Shown: positions 9,168 through 16,805 of the stretch, in pieces
Layout of the letters: each line of letters starts with the position of its first letter
How positions within the stretch are numbered: position 1 is the stretch's first letter
Source of the DNA: Amycolatopsis sp. NBC_01488
GTDB taxonomy: Bacteria; Actinomycetota; Actinomycetes; Mycobacteriales; Pseudonocardiaceae
Length of the DNA stretch: 64,000 nt
Reading direction: 5' to 3'
Assembly (NCBI RefSeq): GCF_036227105.1
Contig: NZ_CP109434.1
Location: forward strand, 5,551,001-5,615,000
Program-made: the position numbers and the translations under genes
The notes under the pieces: generated by a model
Database searches by the model: none
What the model was told of the DNA's origin: nothing
What the model saw: the letters and a program-made list of their open reading frames with translations, nothing else

Positions 9168-10298
9168 ATGACCCAGCTCCACGAACCTCTGAAATTCGCC
9201 TATTGGGTGCCGAACGTCAGCGGCGGCCTCGTCACCAGTGATATCGAACAGCGCACCGACTGGGGGTATGAATACAACCGGGACCTCGCGGTCATCGCCG
9301 AGAACAACGGGTTCGAATACGCTCTCACCCAGGTGCGCTACACCGCCAGCTACGGCGCCGCCTACCAACACGAATCGACCGGCTTCAGCCTCGCGCTGCT
9401 GCTGGCGACGCAGCGGCTGAAGGTGATCGCGGCGGTCCACCCCGGACTGTGGCACCCCGGCGTGCTGGCGAAGTTCGTGGCCGGCGCGGATGTCCTGTCC
9501 GGTGGCCGGGCGGCGGTGAACGTCGTCAGCGGCTGGTTCAAGGACGAGTTCACCGGGCTCGGCGAGCCCTGGCTGGAGCACGACGAGCGTTACCGGCGTT
9601 CCGAAGAGTTCATCCGGGTGCTCAAGGAACTGTGGACGAACGACCACGCGGAGTTCGTCGGCGACTTCTACCGCATCCACGATTTCGACATCAAACCCAA
9701 GCCGCAGGCGCGCGAAGGCCGTCCGCATCCGGAGGTCTTCCAGGGCGGCAACTCCACCGCGGCGCGGAAACTGGCCGGCCGCGTGTCGGACTGGTACTTC
9801 AGCAACGGCAAGGACTACGACGGGTTCAGCGAGCAGGTGGCCGAAGTCCGCAGCTATGCCGCCGAGAACGACCACGTCGTCCGGTTCGGGTTGAACGGTT
9901 TCGTGATCGCCCGTGACAGCGAGTCCGAAGCGCGGGACGTGGTGCGCGAGATCGTCGCGAAGGCGAACGTGGCAGCGGTCGAGGGATTCCGTTCCGCCGT
10001 GCAGCAGGCCGGCAATTCCACCGCGGACAAGAAGGGCATGTGGTCGGATTCGGAGTTCGCCGACCTGGTGCAGTACAACGACGGCTTCCGCACCCGGCTC
10101 ATCGGCACCCCGGAACAGATCGCCGAGCGTGCCATCGAATACAAGCGGCGGGGCGCGAGCCTGCTGCTGCTCGGTTTCCTGCACTTCCAGGAGGAGATCG
10201 AACACTTCGGCCGGCACGTGCTGCCGATCATCAGGGAACTGGAAAAAGACCTCGACCGCAGCGCCGCGACACCCGAACCCGTGAGGAGCCGAGCATGA
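9168..10298 (+). CDS. sfnG: Dimethylsulfone monooxygenase-like FMNH2-dependent oxygenase
   Basis: 376 residues of the bacterial luciferase-like (LLM) fold. The start matches SfnG proteins closely (KFAYWVPNVSGGLV, IEQRTDWG, NGFEYALTQVRYTA), and the mid-protein block VNVVSGWFKDEF and the LEHDERYRRSEEFI stretch are also typical. SfnG uses FMNH2 and oxygen to cleave dimethylsulfone to methanesulfinate, a route for sulfur acquisition. I chose ATG at 9168 because the family begins just before KFAYW; ATG at 9144 is eight codons earlier. The stop overlaps the next start (ATGA), coupling it to a second flavin monooxygenase. A separate flavin reductase is expected but is not visible nearby. Confidence 0.85.
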   Translation: MTQLHEPLKFAYWVPNVSGGLVTSDIEQRTDWGYEYNRDLAVIAENNGFEYALTQVRYTASYGAAYQHESTGFSLALLLATQRLKVIAAVHPGLWHPGVLAKFVAGADVLSGGRAAVNVVSGWFKDEFTGLGEPWLEHDERYRRSEEFIRVLKELWTNDHAEFVGDFYRIHDFDIKPKPQAREGRPHPEVFQGGNSTAARKLAGRVSDWYFSNGKDYDGFSEQVAEVRSYAAENDHVVRFGLNGFVIARDSESEARDVVREIVAKANVAAVEGFRSAVQQAGNSTADKKGMWSDSEFADLVQYNDGFRTRLIGTPEQIAERAIEYKRRGASLLLLGFLHFQEEIEHFGRHVLPIIRELEKDLDRSAATPEPVRSRA

Positions 10299-11470
10299 CC
10301 GACTGGATCGAACGCGCCCGCGAGGTCGCCGCCAAACTCGCCGTCGACGCCGTCGAACGCGACCAGCGAGGCGAAACGCCGTACCAGGAAGTCCAGCTGC
10401 TGAAGGACAATGGCCTGGTCACCCTGCTCGGCCCGGTCGACCACGGCGGAGGCGGGCAGACCTGGGACACCGCGTACCGGGTGATCCGCGAGATCGCGAA
10501 GGCCGACGGCTCGATCGGGCAGCTGCTGGGCTACCACTACCTGTGGGCCTGGGCGGCGCGCCTGGTGGCCACCGACGCCCAGGTCGCCGCCGTCGAAGAG
10601 CTGTACACCAAGGACAACCTGTTCTTCGGCGGCGCGGTGAACCCGCGGGACTCCGACCTGACGATCACCGAAGACGGCGACTCGATCGTCTACAACGGAC
10701 ACAAGTCGTTCTCCACCGGCAGCAAGGTGTCCGACCTGACCGTGCTGGAAGGCGTCCGGGAAGGCACCGAGGACCACATCTTCGCGATCGTCCCGTCTCG
10801 GCAGGAGGGCATCACCTTCCACGACGACTGGGACAACATCGGCCAGCGCCTCACCGAATCCGGCAGCGTGACGATCGACAACGTCCGGGTGCCGTGGGCG
10901 TCGGCCGCCGGGTACGTCGACCGGAAGTTCCAGCCGCTGGTCTACAACACGCTCAACGTCCCGGCGATCCAGCTCGTCTTCACCAACTTCTACCTCGGCA
11001 TCGCCCAGGGCGCGCTGGAGACGGCGCTCGCGTACACCAGGGACCGGACCCGCGCCTGGCCCTACGGCGGTGACGACAAGCAGGCGGCCTCGGAGGAGTG
11101 GTACATCCTCGACGGCTACGGCGACCTGCAGGCGAAGCTGTGGGCCGCAGAAGCCCTGACCGACAAGGCAGGCGCGGCGATTTCCCGCGTGCTGCACGCA
11201 CCGCGGGAGGAGCTGACGCCGGAAGCACGCGGCGAGGTGGCGGTCCTGATCGCGGCGGCCAAGCAGCGCACGGTGGACACCGGCCTGGAGATCGCGACGA
11301 AGATCTTCGAGCTGACCGGCGCCCGGGCGAGCGCGTCGAAGTACGGCCTGGATCGCTTCTGGCGCAACCTGCGGACCCACTCGCTGCACGATCCGTTGCC
11401 CTACAAGCGCCGCGAGGTGGGCGAGTACGCGCTGCTCGGCGAGTACCCGACGCCGACCTGGTACACCTGA
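10295..11470 (+). CDS. Acyl-CoA dehydrogenase-fold flavin monooxygenase (DszC/SfnB-like)
   Basis: 391 residues with the acyl-CoA dehydrogenase fold: an N-terminal helical part, a middle beta domain (TEDGDSIVYNGHKSFSTGS) and a C-terminal helical bundle ending RRNEL-like (FWRNLRTHSLHDP). This fold includes FMNH2-dependent monooxygenases such as DszC and the SfnB group of sulfur acquisition enzymes; the WRN-THSLHDP end is characteristic of that branch rather than of true acyl-CoA dehydrogenases. It starts inside the stop codon of the SfnG gene, so the pair is one translational unit. A role in oxidising an organosulfur compound is inferred from fold and neighbour. The exact substrate is unknown. 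Confidence 0.8.
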   Translation: MTDWIERAREVAAKLAVDAVERDQRGETPYQEVQLLKDNGLVTLLGPVDHGGGGQTWDTAYRVIREIAKADGSIGQLLGYHYLWAWAARLVATDAQVAAVEELYTKDNLFFGGAVNPRDSDLTITEDGDSIVYNGHKSFSTGSKVSDLTVLEGVREGTEDHIFAIVPSRQEGITFHDDWDNIGQRLTESGSVTIDNVRVPWASAAGYVDRKFQPLVYNTLNVPAIQLVFTNFYLGIAQGALETALAYTRDRTRAWPYGGDDKQAASEEWYILDGYGDLQAKLWAAEALTDKAGAAISRVLHAPREELTPEARGEVAVLIAAAKQRTVDTGLEIATKIFELTGARASASKYGLDRFWRNLRTHSLHDPLPYKRREVGEYALLGEYPTPTWYT

Positions 11471-11546
11471 GCGGAGTTCAGGCCGGGGCAGACCTCGTTG
11501 GTGTCCAGCACGCCGGACGGCCAGTGAGGGCCGGTAGCATGCGGCC

Positions 11547-12131
11547 GTGAGCGAGTCCCGTGCCGCGGCGGAGAAGCCGCCGCGGCGTGCCGACGCGCGG
11601 CGCAACGCCGAAAACGTCCTCGAAGCCGCGGCCGCGGTGTTCGTGACGTCCGGCGTCGAAGCACCGATCCGGGAGATCGCCGCCCGGGCCGGGGTGGGCA
11701 CGGCGACTATCTACCGCCACTACCCGACCCGGGCCGACCTGATCCTCGCGGTGTACCGGCGGCAGGTCGAGTCCCTGGCCGAAGCCGGTCCCGCGCTGCT
11801 CGCGGCCGAACCGGGACCGCACCAGGCCCTCACGAAGTGGATCGACCGGTTCGTCGACTTCGTCATCACCAAGCAGGGCCTGGCGTCGGTGCTGCAGTCC
11901 GACGAATCGTGCTACGACCCGCTGCACGCCTACTTCCTCGAACGCCTCGGCCCGGTGTGCACGCAGCTGCTGGACGCCGCCGCGGCGGCCGGGGAGATCA
12001 CCCCCGGTCAGGACGCGTACGAGCTGATGCGCGGCGTCGGCAGCCTGTGCGCCGGCGCGGGCACCGCGACCCGCTACGACGCGCGCCACCTCGTGCGGCT
12101 TCTGGTCAGCGGCCTGCGCAAACTGGAGTGA
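11547..12131 (+). CDS. TetR family transcriptional regulator
   Basis: 194 residues from GTG at 11547. The N-terminal helix-turn-helix is standard (VLEAAAAVFVTSGVEAPIRE, then IAARAGVGTATIYRHYPTRADL), followed by a ligand-binding helical domain without an obvious family match. It sits 76 bases behind the two monooxygenase genes in the same direction and is the likely local repressor of them, though no operator was identified. The gene ends just before a strong inverted repeat that separates this locus from the biosynthetic cluster. No strong ribosome binding site precedes the GTG. Confidence 0.9.
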   Translation: MSESRAAAEKPPRRADARRNAENVLEAAAAVFVTSGVEAPIREIAARAGVGTATIYRHYPTRADLILAVYRRQVESLAEAGPALLAAEPGPHQALTKWIDRFVDFVITKQGLASVLQSDESCYDPLHAYFLERLGPVCTQLLDAAAAAGEITPGQDAYELMRGVGSLCAGAGTATRYDARHLVRLLVSGLRKLE

Positions 12132-12144
12132 GCACAGACGGCCG

Positions 12145-12190
12145 GTCGTGAGTGAGAAACTGGGTTAGCACACTGTTTCTCACTCACGAC
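12145..12190. terminator. Bidirectional terminator (16-bp perfect inverted repeat)
   Basis: The arms GTCGTGAGTGAGAAAC (12145-12160) and its exact complement (12175-12190) flank a 14-base loop. It lies between the convergent TetR gene and the A-T didomain gene; the right arm runs into the last codons of the latter. There is no U-tract on either side, as is common for terminators in GC-rich actinomycetes. It probably serves both strands. Confidence 0.75.
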
Positions 12191-14466
12191 CCGGTCCCGG
12201 CTCCCGCACGCGACAGGATCCCGGCCACCCCGCGGACCGTGCGGGTCCGGTAGAGGTCGGCCACCGCCAGGTCGCCGAGGCCCGCCTTGCGGATGCCGTC
12301 GACGATCGTGAAGGCCAGCAGGGAGTTGCCGCCGGTGAGGAAGAGGTCGTCGTCCAGGGCGATCGGGCGGCCGACGGCGCCGGCCCACAGCTCGGCGACC
12401 CGGAGCTGCAGCTCCGTCGCTTCGACGGCGTCGACAAGACCGAGGTCTTCCGCGACGGCCCCGGGTTCGGGCAGCCGGGCCGGGTCGAGCTTCCCGTTGG
12501 CGTTCACCGGCAGGCCGGCCAGCTCGGTCAGCGTGTCCGGCACCAGGTAGCCGGGCAGCTGCTCCCGCATCCGCTCGTCCAGCGCGGCGAGGTCGAGCCC
12601 GGTGCCGGCCACGTAGGCGTCGAGCCGTTCCGAGCCCGCGCCCGTGCCGCGCGAGCGCACGACGACCGCCGCCGCGCGGACGCCCGGCTCGGCCAGCAGC
12701 ACCGCGCGGATCTCGCCGAGCTCGACGCGGTGGCCGCGGATCTTGACCTGGTCGTCGAGCCGGCCCAGGTACTCCAGCTCGCCGTCGGGCAGGACGCGGC
12801 CGCGGTCGCCGGTGCGGTACCAGCGCGCGCCCGGTTCGCCGAGGAACTTGGCGGCGGTCAGCTCGGGTCGCCGGTGGTAGCCGTCGACGATCCCGGCGCC
12901 GCCGAGCAGGATCTCGCCCGGCACGCCCGGAGGCACGCGCCGGCCGTGCTCGTCGACGACGTCGACGCGCCAGCCGGGCACGGCCCGCCCGACCGAGCGG
13001 CTGCCCGCCGCGGCGGCCTCGCGGGTCACCGGGTGCCACGTACAGGCGACCGTCGTCTCGGTGATCCCGTACATGTTGATCACCCGGCAGCGCTCCTCCG
13101 GGTACCGCTCGAACCACCGGAGCATCAGCGCCATGTCCAGCGGTTCGCCGCTGAAGATGAGCCAGCGCACGGAAAGCCGCGCGGCGCGGTCGGCGTCCAC
13201 CGCCGCCAGCTGCGTGAACACCGACGGGGTCTGGTTGAGGACGGTGACCTGCTCCGCGGACAGCAGGTCGTGCAGGGCGTGCGCGTCGCGGGCGGTCTCC
13301 TCCGGCACGATGACCAGCCGTCCGCCGGTGGTCAGGCAGCCGAAGATCTCCCACACCGAGAAATCCCACGAGTAGGTGTGGAACAGCGCCCAGCTGTCGT
13401 CGCGGCCGAAGCCGAACCCGAACACCCGGGTCGCGTCGAGCAGGCTGCAGATCTGCCGGTGCGCCACCACCACGCCCTTCGGCTGCCCGGTGGACCCCGA
13501 GGTGTAGATCAGGTACGCGCCGTCGTCGGCGGTCCCAGCCGGCAGGAACGGCTCCGCCCGGTCCGTCCACACACCGTCGTCGACGACCAGCGTGGGCGGG
13601 CCAAGCTCGGTCGGGGAGTCGGCGAGGACGAGCGACACCTCCGCGTCCTCGGCGATCCCCTTCAGCCGCTGCGGCGGGTTTTCCGGCGCCAGCGGGACGT
13701 AGGCGGCGCCCGTCTTCAGCACCGCGAACATCGCGGCGATCAGCTCCGGCGACCGCGCGAAGCTCAGGCCGACGCGGCTGCCCGGCCCGCAGCCCTGGGC
13801 GGCGAGCCGGGTGGCGAGGACGTCCGCGGCGTGGCCGAGCTCCCGGTAGGACACCGCTCGTTCCCCGGCCGTGACGGCGATCGCGTCCGGATGTGCCAGC
13901 ACCCTTCGCTGGACCAGCTCGTGGAGCGTGTGTTCGCCGTCGAGCCAGTCCGGGGCGGCTTCGCCGGGCAGCACCGGCGCCGGGTGTTCGCCGGCGGTCA
14001 GTTCGGCGGACCCGATCGTCGCGCCGGGGTTCCGGACGAACAGCTCCAGCAGGACGCCGACGCCGTGCAGCAGCCAGCGAGCCGCGGTCTCGTGGACGTG
14101 CTCGCGGTGAAAGCGGCACCGCAGGCGCCGCGGGTCGGCCGGATCGAGGTCGAGCACCAGCGGGAAGTCGCCGTCCGCCACACCGATCGCGACCGATGCC
14201 GGTCCGTCGTCCGCCGAGGCGCCGACGAAAAGCTGTGCGCGATAACGGGAAGCGGGCAGCTCTTCGGCCACCGGGAGGATCCAGGTCCGCTGCCCGTCCG
14301 CGTCCGGCAGCGCGATCCGCGGGGTCTCGCCGGAGAACCGGGCCAGCACCGCGGCGGTCGCGGCCGCGAGCGTCCGCACGTCCGTGGGGCTGTCCGCGGG
14401 GAGGGGGACAGTCACTTCGGCGGGCCCGGAGCCGGCCGGGCCGAAGGACATCCAGACGTCGCTCAT
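12184..14466 (-). CDS. Stand-alone NRPS adenylation-thiolation didomain with a truncated condensation lobe; threonine-like pocket
   Basis: 760 residues. Residues 1-160 resemble only the C-terminal lobe of a condensation domain (no HHxxxDG). The adenylation domain follows (about 180-670: IYTSGSTGQPKG, YSWDFSVWEIFG, GELEYLGRLDDQVKIRGHRVE, VNANGKLD) and then a carrier domain with GGNSLL, Ser715. Specificity positions aligned to GrsA read D-F-W-N-I-S-M-V-A, close to the classic threonine code DFWNIGMVH. It starts inside the stop of the thioesterase gene (ATGA). SyrB1-type A-T didomains load threonine in other pathways. Here the protein is a candidate to supply the A-less second module of the big NRPS, directly or through a shuttle. 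Substrate is a prediction from the pocket only. Confidence 0.85.
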   Translation of the reverse strand: MSDVWMSFGPAGSGPAEVTVPLPADSPTDVRTLAAATAAVLARFSGETPRIALPDADGQRTWILPVAEELPASRYRAQLFVGASADDGPASVAIGVADGDFPLVLDLDPADPRRLRCRFHREHVHETAARWLLHGVGVLLELFVRNPGATIGSAELTAGEHPAPVLPGEAAPDWLDGEHTLHELVQRRVLAHPDAIAVTAGERAVSYRELGHAADVLATRLAAQGCGPGSRVGLSFARSPELIAAMFAVLKTGAAYVPLAPENPPQRLKGIAEDAEVSLVLADSPTELGPPTLVVDDGVWTDRAEPFLPAGTADDGAYLIYTSGSTGQPKGVVVAHRQICSLLDATRVFGFGFGRDDSWALFHTYSWDFSVWEIFGCLTTGGRLVIVPEETARDAHALHDLLSAEQVTVLNQTPSVFTQLAAVDADRAARLSVRWLIFSGEPLDMALMLRWFERYPEERCRVINMYGITETTVACTWHPVTREAAAAGSRSVGRAVPGWRVDVVDEHGRRVPPGVPGEILLGGAGIVDGYHRRPELTAAKFLGEPGARWYRTGDRGRVLPDGELEYLGRLDDQVKIRGHRVELGEIRAVLLAEPGVRAAAVVVRSRGTGAGSERLDAYVAGTGLDLAALDERMREQLPGYLVPDTLTELAGLPVNANGKLDPARLPEPGAVAEDLGLVDAVEATELQLRVAELWAGAVGRPIALDDDLFLTGGNSLLAFTIVDGIRKAGLGDLAVADLYRTRTVRGVAGILSRAGAGTGS

Positions 14467-15176
14467 CGGGCACCTTCCCGTGCCGGGACGGCGAACCGCG
14501 CGGCGAGCAGGTCCAGCAGCGCGGCCGGGTCCGGCAGGAAGTACATGTGCTCGCCCGGCAGCTCGGCGACGTCGAAGCCCGCACTGGTGATCCGCGCCCA
14601 GCCGGCCAGGTCGGCGCGGGACACGAGCGGGTCGTCCGCGCCGCGGATCGCGAGCACCGGCACCGGCAGCCGGGTGCCGGCGGGGGCCAGGTACGCCTCG
14701 CGCGCCAGCAGGTCCGCGCGCAGCGGCGGCAGCAGGATCTCCCGCAGCTCGGGCTGCGCGAGCGCGGGGTGGGCGTAGCCGATCAGCCGCTCGACGGCGG
14801 CGACGAACTCCTCGCCCTCGAGCCCGCGCAGGCCGAGGTCCACCGGGGTCACCGGATCCGGCGCGCCGCTGACGACCAGCCCGGCCACCCGGAACTCGCC
14901 CGAAGCCGCGATCGCGCGGGCCGTCTCGAACGCGACCGCGGCGCCCGAGCTGTGGCCGAACAGCACGATCTCCTCGCCGGCCGCGGCGGTGCGGCGGATC
15001 TGCCCGAGCGCGTGCGCGGCCGCGGCGGCGACGTCTTCGTGCGGCGGGAGGGCGAACTGCTCCTCGCGGCCGGCCAGCTGCACCGGCCGGATCTCGATTT
15101 CCGCGTCGCCGGGCGGCGTCCAGGAACGGTAGACGCTCGCGCCGGCGCCGGCGAAGGGACAGCAGTAGAACTTCAT
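14463..15176 (-). CDS. Type II thioesterase
   Basis: 237 residues with the alpha/beta hydrolase fold of external NRPS/PKS thioesterases: N-terminal YCCPFAGAGASVYRSW, the nucleophile motif GHSSGA (Ser76), a RGADDPL aspartate region and the GEHMYFL histidine near the end. Such enzymes clear wrong or stalled acyl groups from carrier proteins; some also move aminoacyl groups between carriers. Its coupling to the stand-alone A-T didomain (overlapping ATGA) suggests it edits that carrier or helps hand its cargo on. It is divergent from the radical SAM gene, with a shared 219-base promoter region. Confidence 0.88.
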   Translation of the reverse strand: MKFYCCPFAGAGASVYRSWTPPGDAEIEIRPVQLAGREEQFALPPHEDVAAAAAHALGQIRRTAAAGEEIVLFGHSSGAAVAFETARAIAASGEFRVAGLVVSGAPDPVTPVDLGLRGLEGEEFVAAVERLIGYAHPALAQPELREILLPPLRADLLAREAYLAPAGTRLPVPVLAIRGADDPLVSRADLAGWARITSAGFDVAELPGEHMYFLPDPAALLDLLAARFAVPAREGAR

Positions 15177-15395
15177 GCTCACCAGACCATCCTCGTACGG
15201 GGCAGCGATGCGTTTTCCGACGTTAGTGCGCGCCCCGGTGGCGCTCTGCCAGTCCCGTTCCCCGCTTTCGCGGGACGAGCATTCTGCCAGGAGGCCGACT
15301 CCTAACCTGGCCCCAGGAAACAGAAATCCCCCGCAAAAGAGATTCGCCGTTTTTCGGTGCCGTGGCCGAGTTTCGAAGGAAAGGGAATTGTCGAC
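15177..15395. promoter_or_regulatory. Divergent promoter region between thioesterase and radical SAM operons
   Basis: This 219-base stretch must hold promoters for both directions. I see a GTCCCG...CGGGAC repeat enclosing the hairpin CCCGC-TTTC-GCGGG (15252-15276) and a short dyad CCTGG-CC-CCAGG (15306-15317). The right end is less GC-rich and carries a GAAGGAAAGGG ribosome binding site about 11 bases before the GTG at 15396. No convincing -35/-10 pair was assigned. Confidence 0.5.
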
Positions 15396-16805
15396 GTGAA
15401 GCTGCTGGAACAGCCGGCCCCGGTGGGCACCAGGTTCGAAGCGTACGGACCGAGCAAGCTCGACGAAATCCTGAAGCGGTTCCCCGTCCCGGAAGGGCTC
15501 GCCGAGACCATCCGGCTCTTCTCCCTCGTGCTCCCGTTCCGGGTGAACGAGTACGTCCTGACGGAGCTGATCGACTGGAGGAACGTCCCGGCGGACCCGA
15601 TCTTCCAGCTGGTCTTCCCGCAGGACGGGATGCTGTCGAAGGAAGACGAGCACGACCTGGCCCGCGCGGCCACCGGGCCCGGCCGGCGCGCCGATCTGCC
15701 CGCCGTGGTGCGGCGGATCCGGCAGCGCCTCAACCCGCACCCGTCGGGCCAGCTGGAGCTCAACGTGCCCACGCTGGGCGGGGCCGAGCTGGGCGGGCTC
15801 CAGCACAAGTACCGCCACACCGTCCTGTACTTCCCCCAGCAGGGCCAGACCTGCCACACCTACTGCACGTACTGCTTCCGCTGGGCGCAGTTCGTGGGCG
15901 AGAAGGACCTGCGGTTCGCGGTGAAGGAGGCCGACCGGCTCGTCGAGTACCTGCGGGCCCACCCGGAGGTCACCGACGTGCTGGTCACCGGCGGCGACCC
16001 GATGGTGATGTCCGCCGAGCGGCTGCGGGTGCACCTCGAGCCGCTGCTGGCGATCCCCACGGTGCGCACGATCCGGATCGGCACCAAGTCGGTCGCCTAC
16101 TGGCCGCAGCGCTTCGTGACCGACGCCGACGCGGACGCCGTGCTGCGGCTCTACGAGGACGTCGTCGCCTCCGGGCGCACGCTTTCGGTGATGGCGCACT
16201 ACAGCCACGAGCGGGAGCTGGCCACGGACGTCGCCGGCCAGGCGGTCAAGCGGATCCTGGCCACCGGTGCCCGGGTGTACTGCCAGTCGCCGCTGATCGC
16301 GCACGTCAACGACGACGCGGACGCCCTCGCCGGGCTGTGGAACACCGAACTGGCCCTGGGTGCGGTGCCGTACTACCTGTTCGTCGCCCGGGACACCGGT
16401 CCGCACGACTACTTCAAGGTGCCGCTCGGCCGCGCCCACGAGCTGTTCTCCGCGGCGTACGGGCAGCTGCCCGGGCTCGCCCGCACGATCCGGGGGCCGG
16501 TGATGTCGGCGACGCCGGGCAAGGTCGTCGTCGACGGCACGGTCGAGCTGGGTGAGCAGCGGCTGTTCCAGCTGAGGTTCCTGCAGGCCCGGCGGCCCGG
16601 GCTGACCGGCAGGCCGTTCTTCGCCCGGTACACCCCGGACGCCGCGTGGCTCGACGAGCTGGAGCTGCTCCCGGACACCCCACCCGACATCGCCGAAGCG
16701 GTCCGGTCGCAGCATCTGGTGGGAGGAGGGGGTTCGACGGCCGCCCCGCGTGCCGTCTCGGCGGACCTCGATCTGCTCCCGAACACGCCGGGAGGGGCCC
16801 GATGA
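15396..16805 (+). CDS. KamA-family radical SAM protein (lysine 2,3-aminomutase-like)
   Basis: 469 residues from GTG at 15396, chosen for its GAAGGAAAGGG ribosome binding site. The radical SAM cysteine motif CHTYCTYC (Cys153, 157, 160) is intact, followed by VTGGDPMVMS, a strand typical of KamA proteins. The family binds an iron-sulfur cluster, SAM and, in true aminomutases, PLP, and moves an amino group from C2 to C3 of lysine, arginine or glutamate. Family members with other reactions exist, so the substrate is open. It overlaps the aminotransferase start (ATGA) and is likely to provide or modify an amino acid building block of the peptide. The last 35 residues are low complexity. No dedicated A domain for a beta-amino acid was identified. 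Confidence 0.82.
   Translation: MKLLEQPAPVGTRFEAYGPSKLDEILKRFPVPEGLAETIRLFSLVLPFRVNEYVLTELIDWRNVPADPIFQLVFPQDGMLSKEDEHDLARAATGPGRRADLPAVVRRIRQRLNPHPSGQLELNVPTLGGAELGGLQHKYRHTVLYFPQQGQTCHTYCTYCFRWAQFVGEKDLRFAVKEADRLVEYLRAHPEVTDVLVTGGDPMVMSAERLRVHLEPLLAIPTVRTIRIGTKSVAYWPQRFVTDADADAVLRLYEDVVASGRTLSVMAHYSHERELATDVAGQAVKRILATGARVYCQSPLIAHVNDDADALAGLWNTELALGAVPYYLFVARDTGPHDYFKVPLGRAHELFSAAYGQLPGLARTIRGPVMSATPGKVVVDGTVELGEQRLFQLRFLQARRPGLTGRPFFARYTPDAAWLDELELLPDTPPDIAEAVRSQHLVGGGGSTAAPRAVSADLDLLPNTPGGAR

Noticed and set aside
10295..11470. Fatty acid acyl-CoA dehydrogenase
   Set aside because: Coupling to SfnG and the FWRN-THSLHDP end point to the monooxygenase branch of the fold.
15396..16805. EF-P lysylation enzyme EpmB
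   Set aside because: It belongs to the same KamA family, but there is no EF-P or EpmA gene nearby and the gene is coupled to an aminotransferase inside a biosynthetic cluster.
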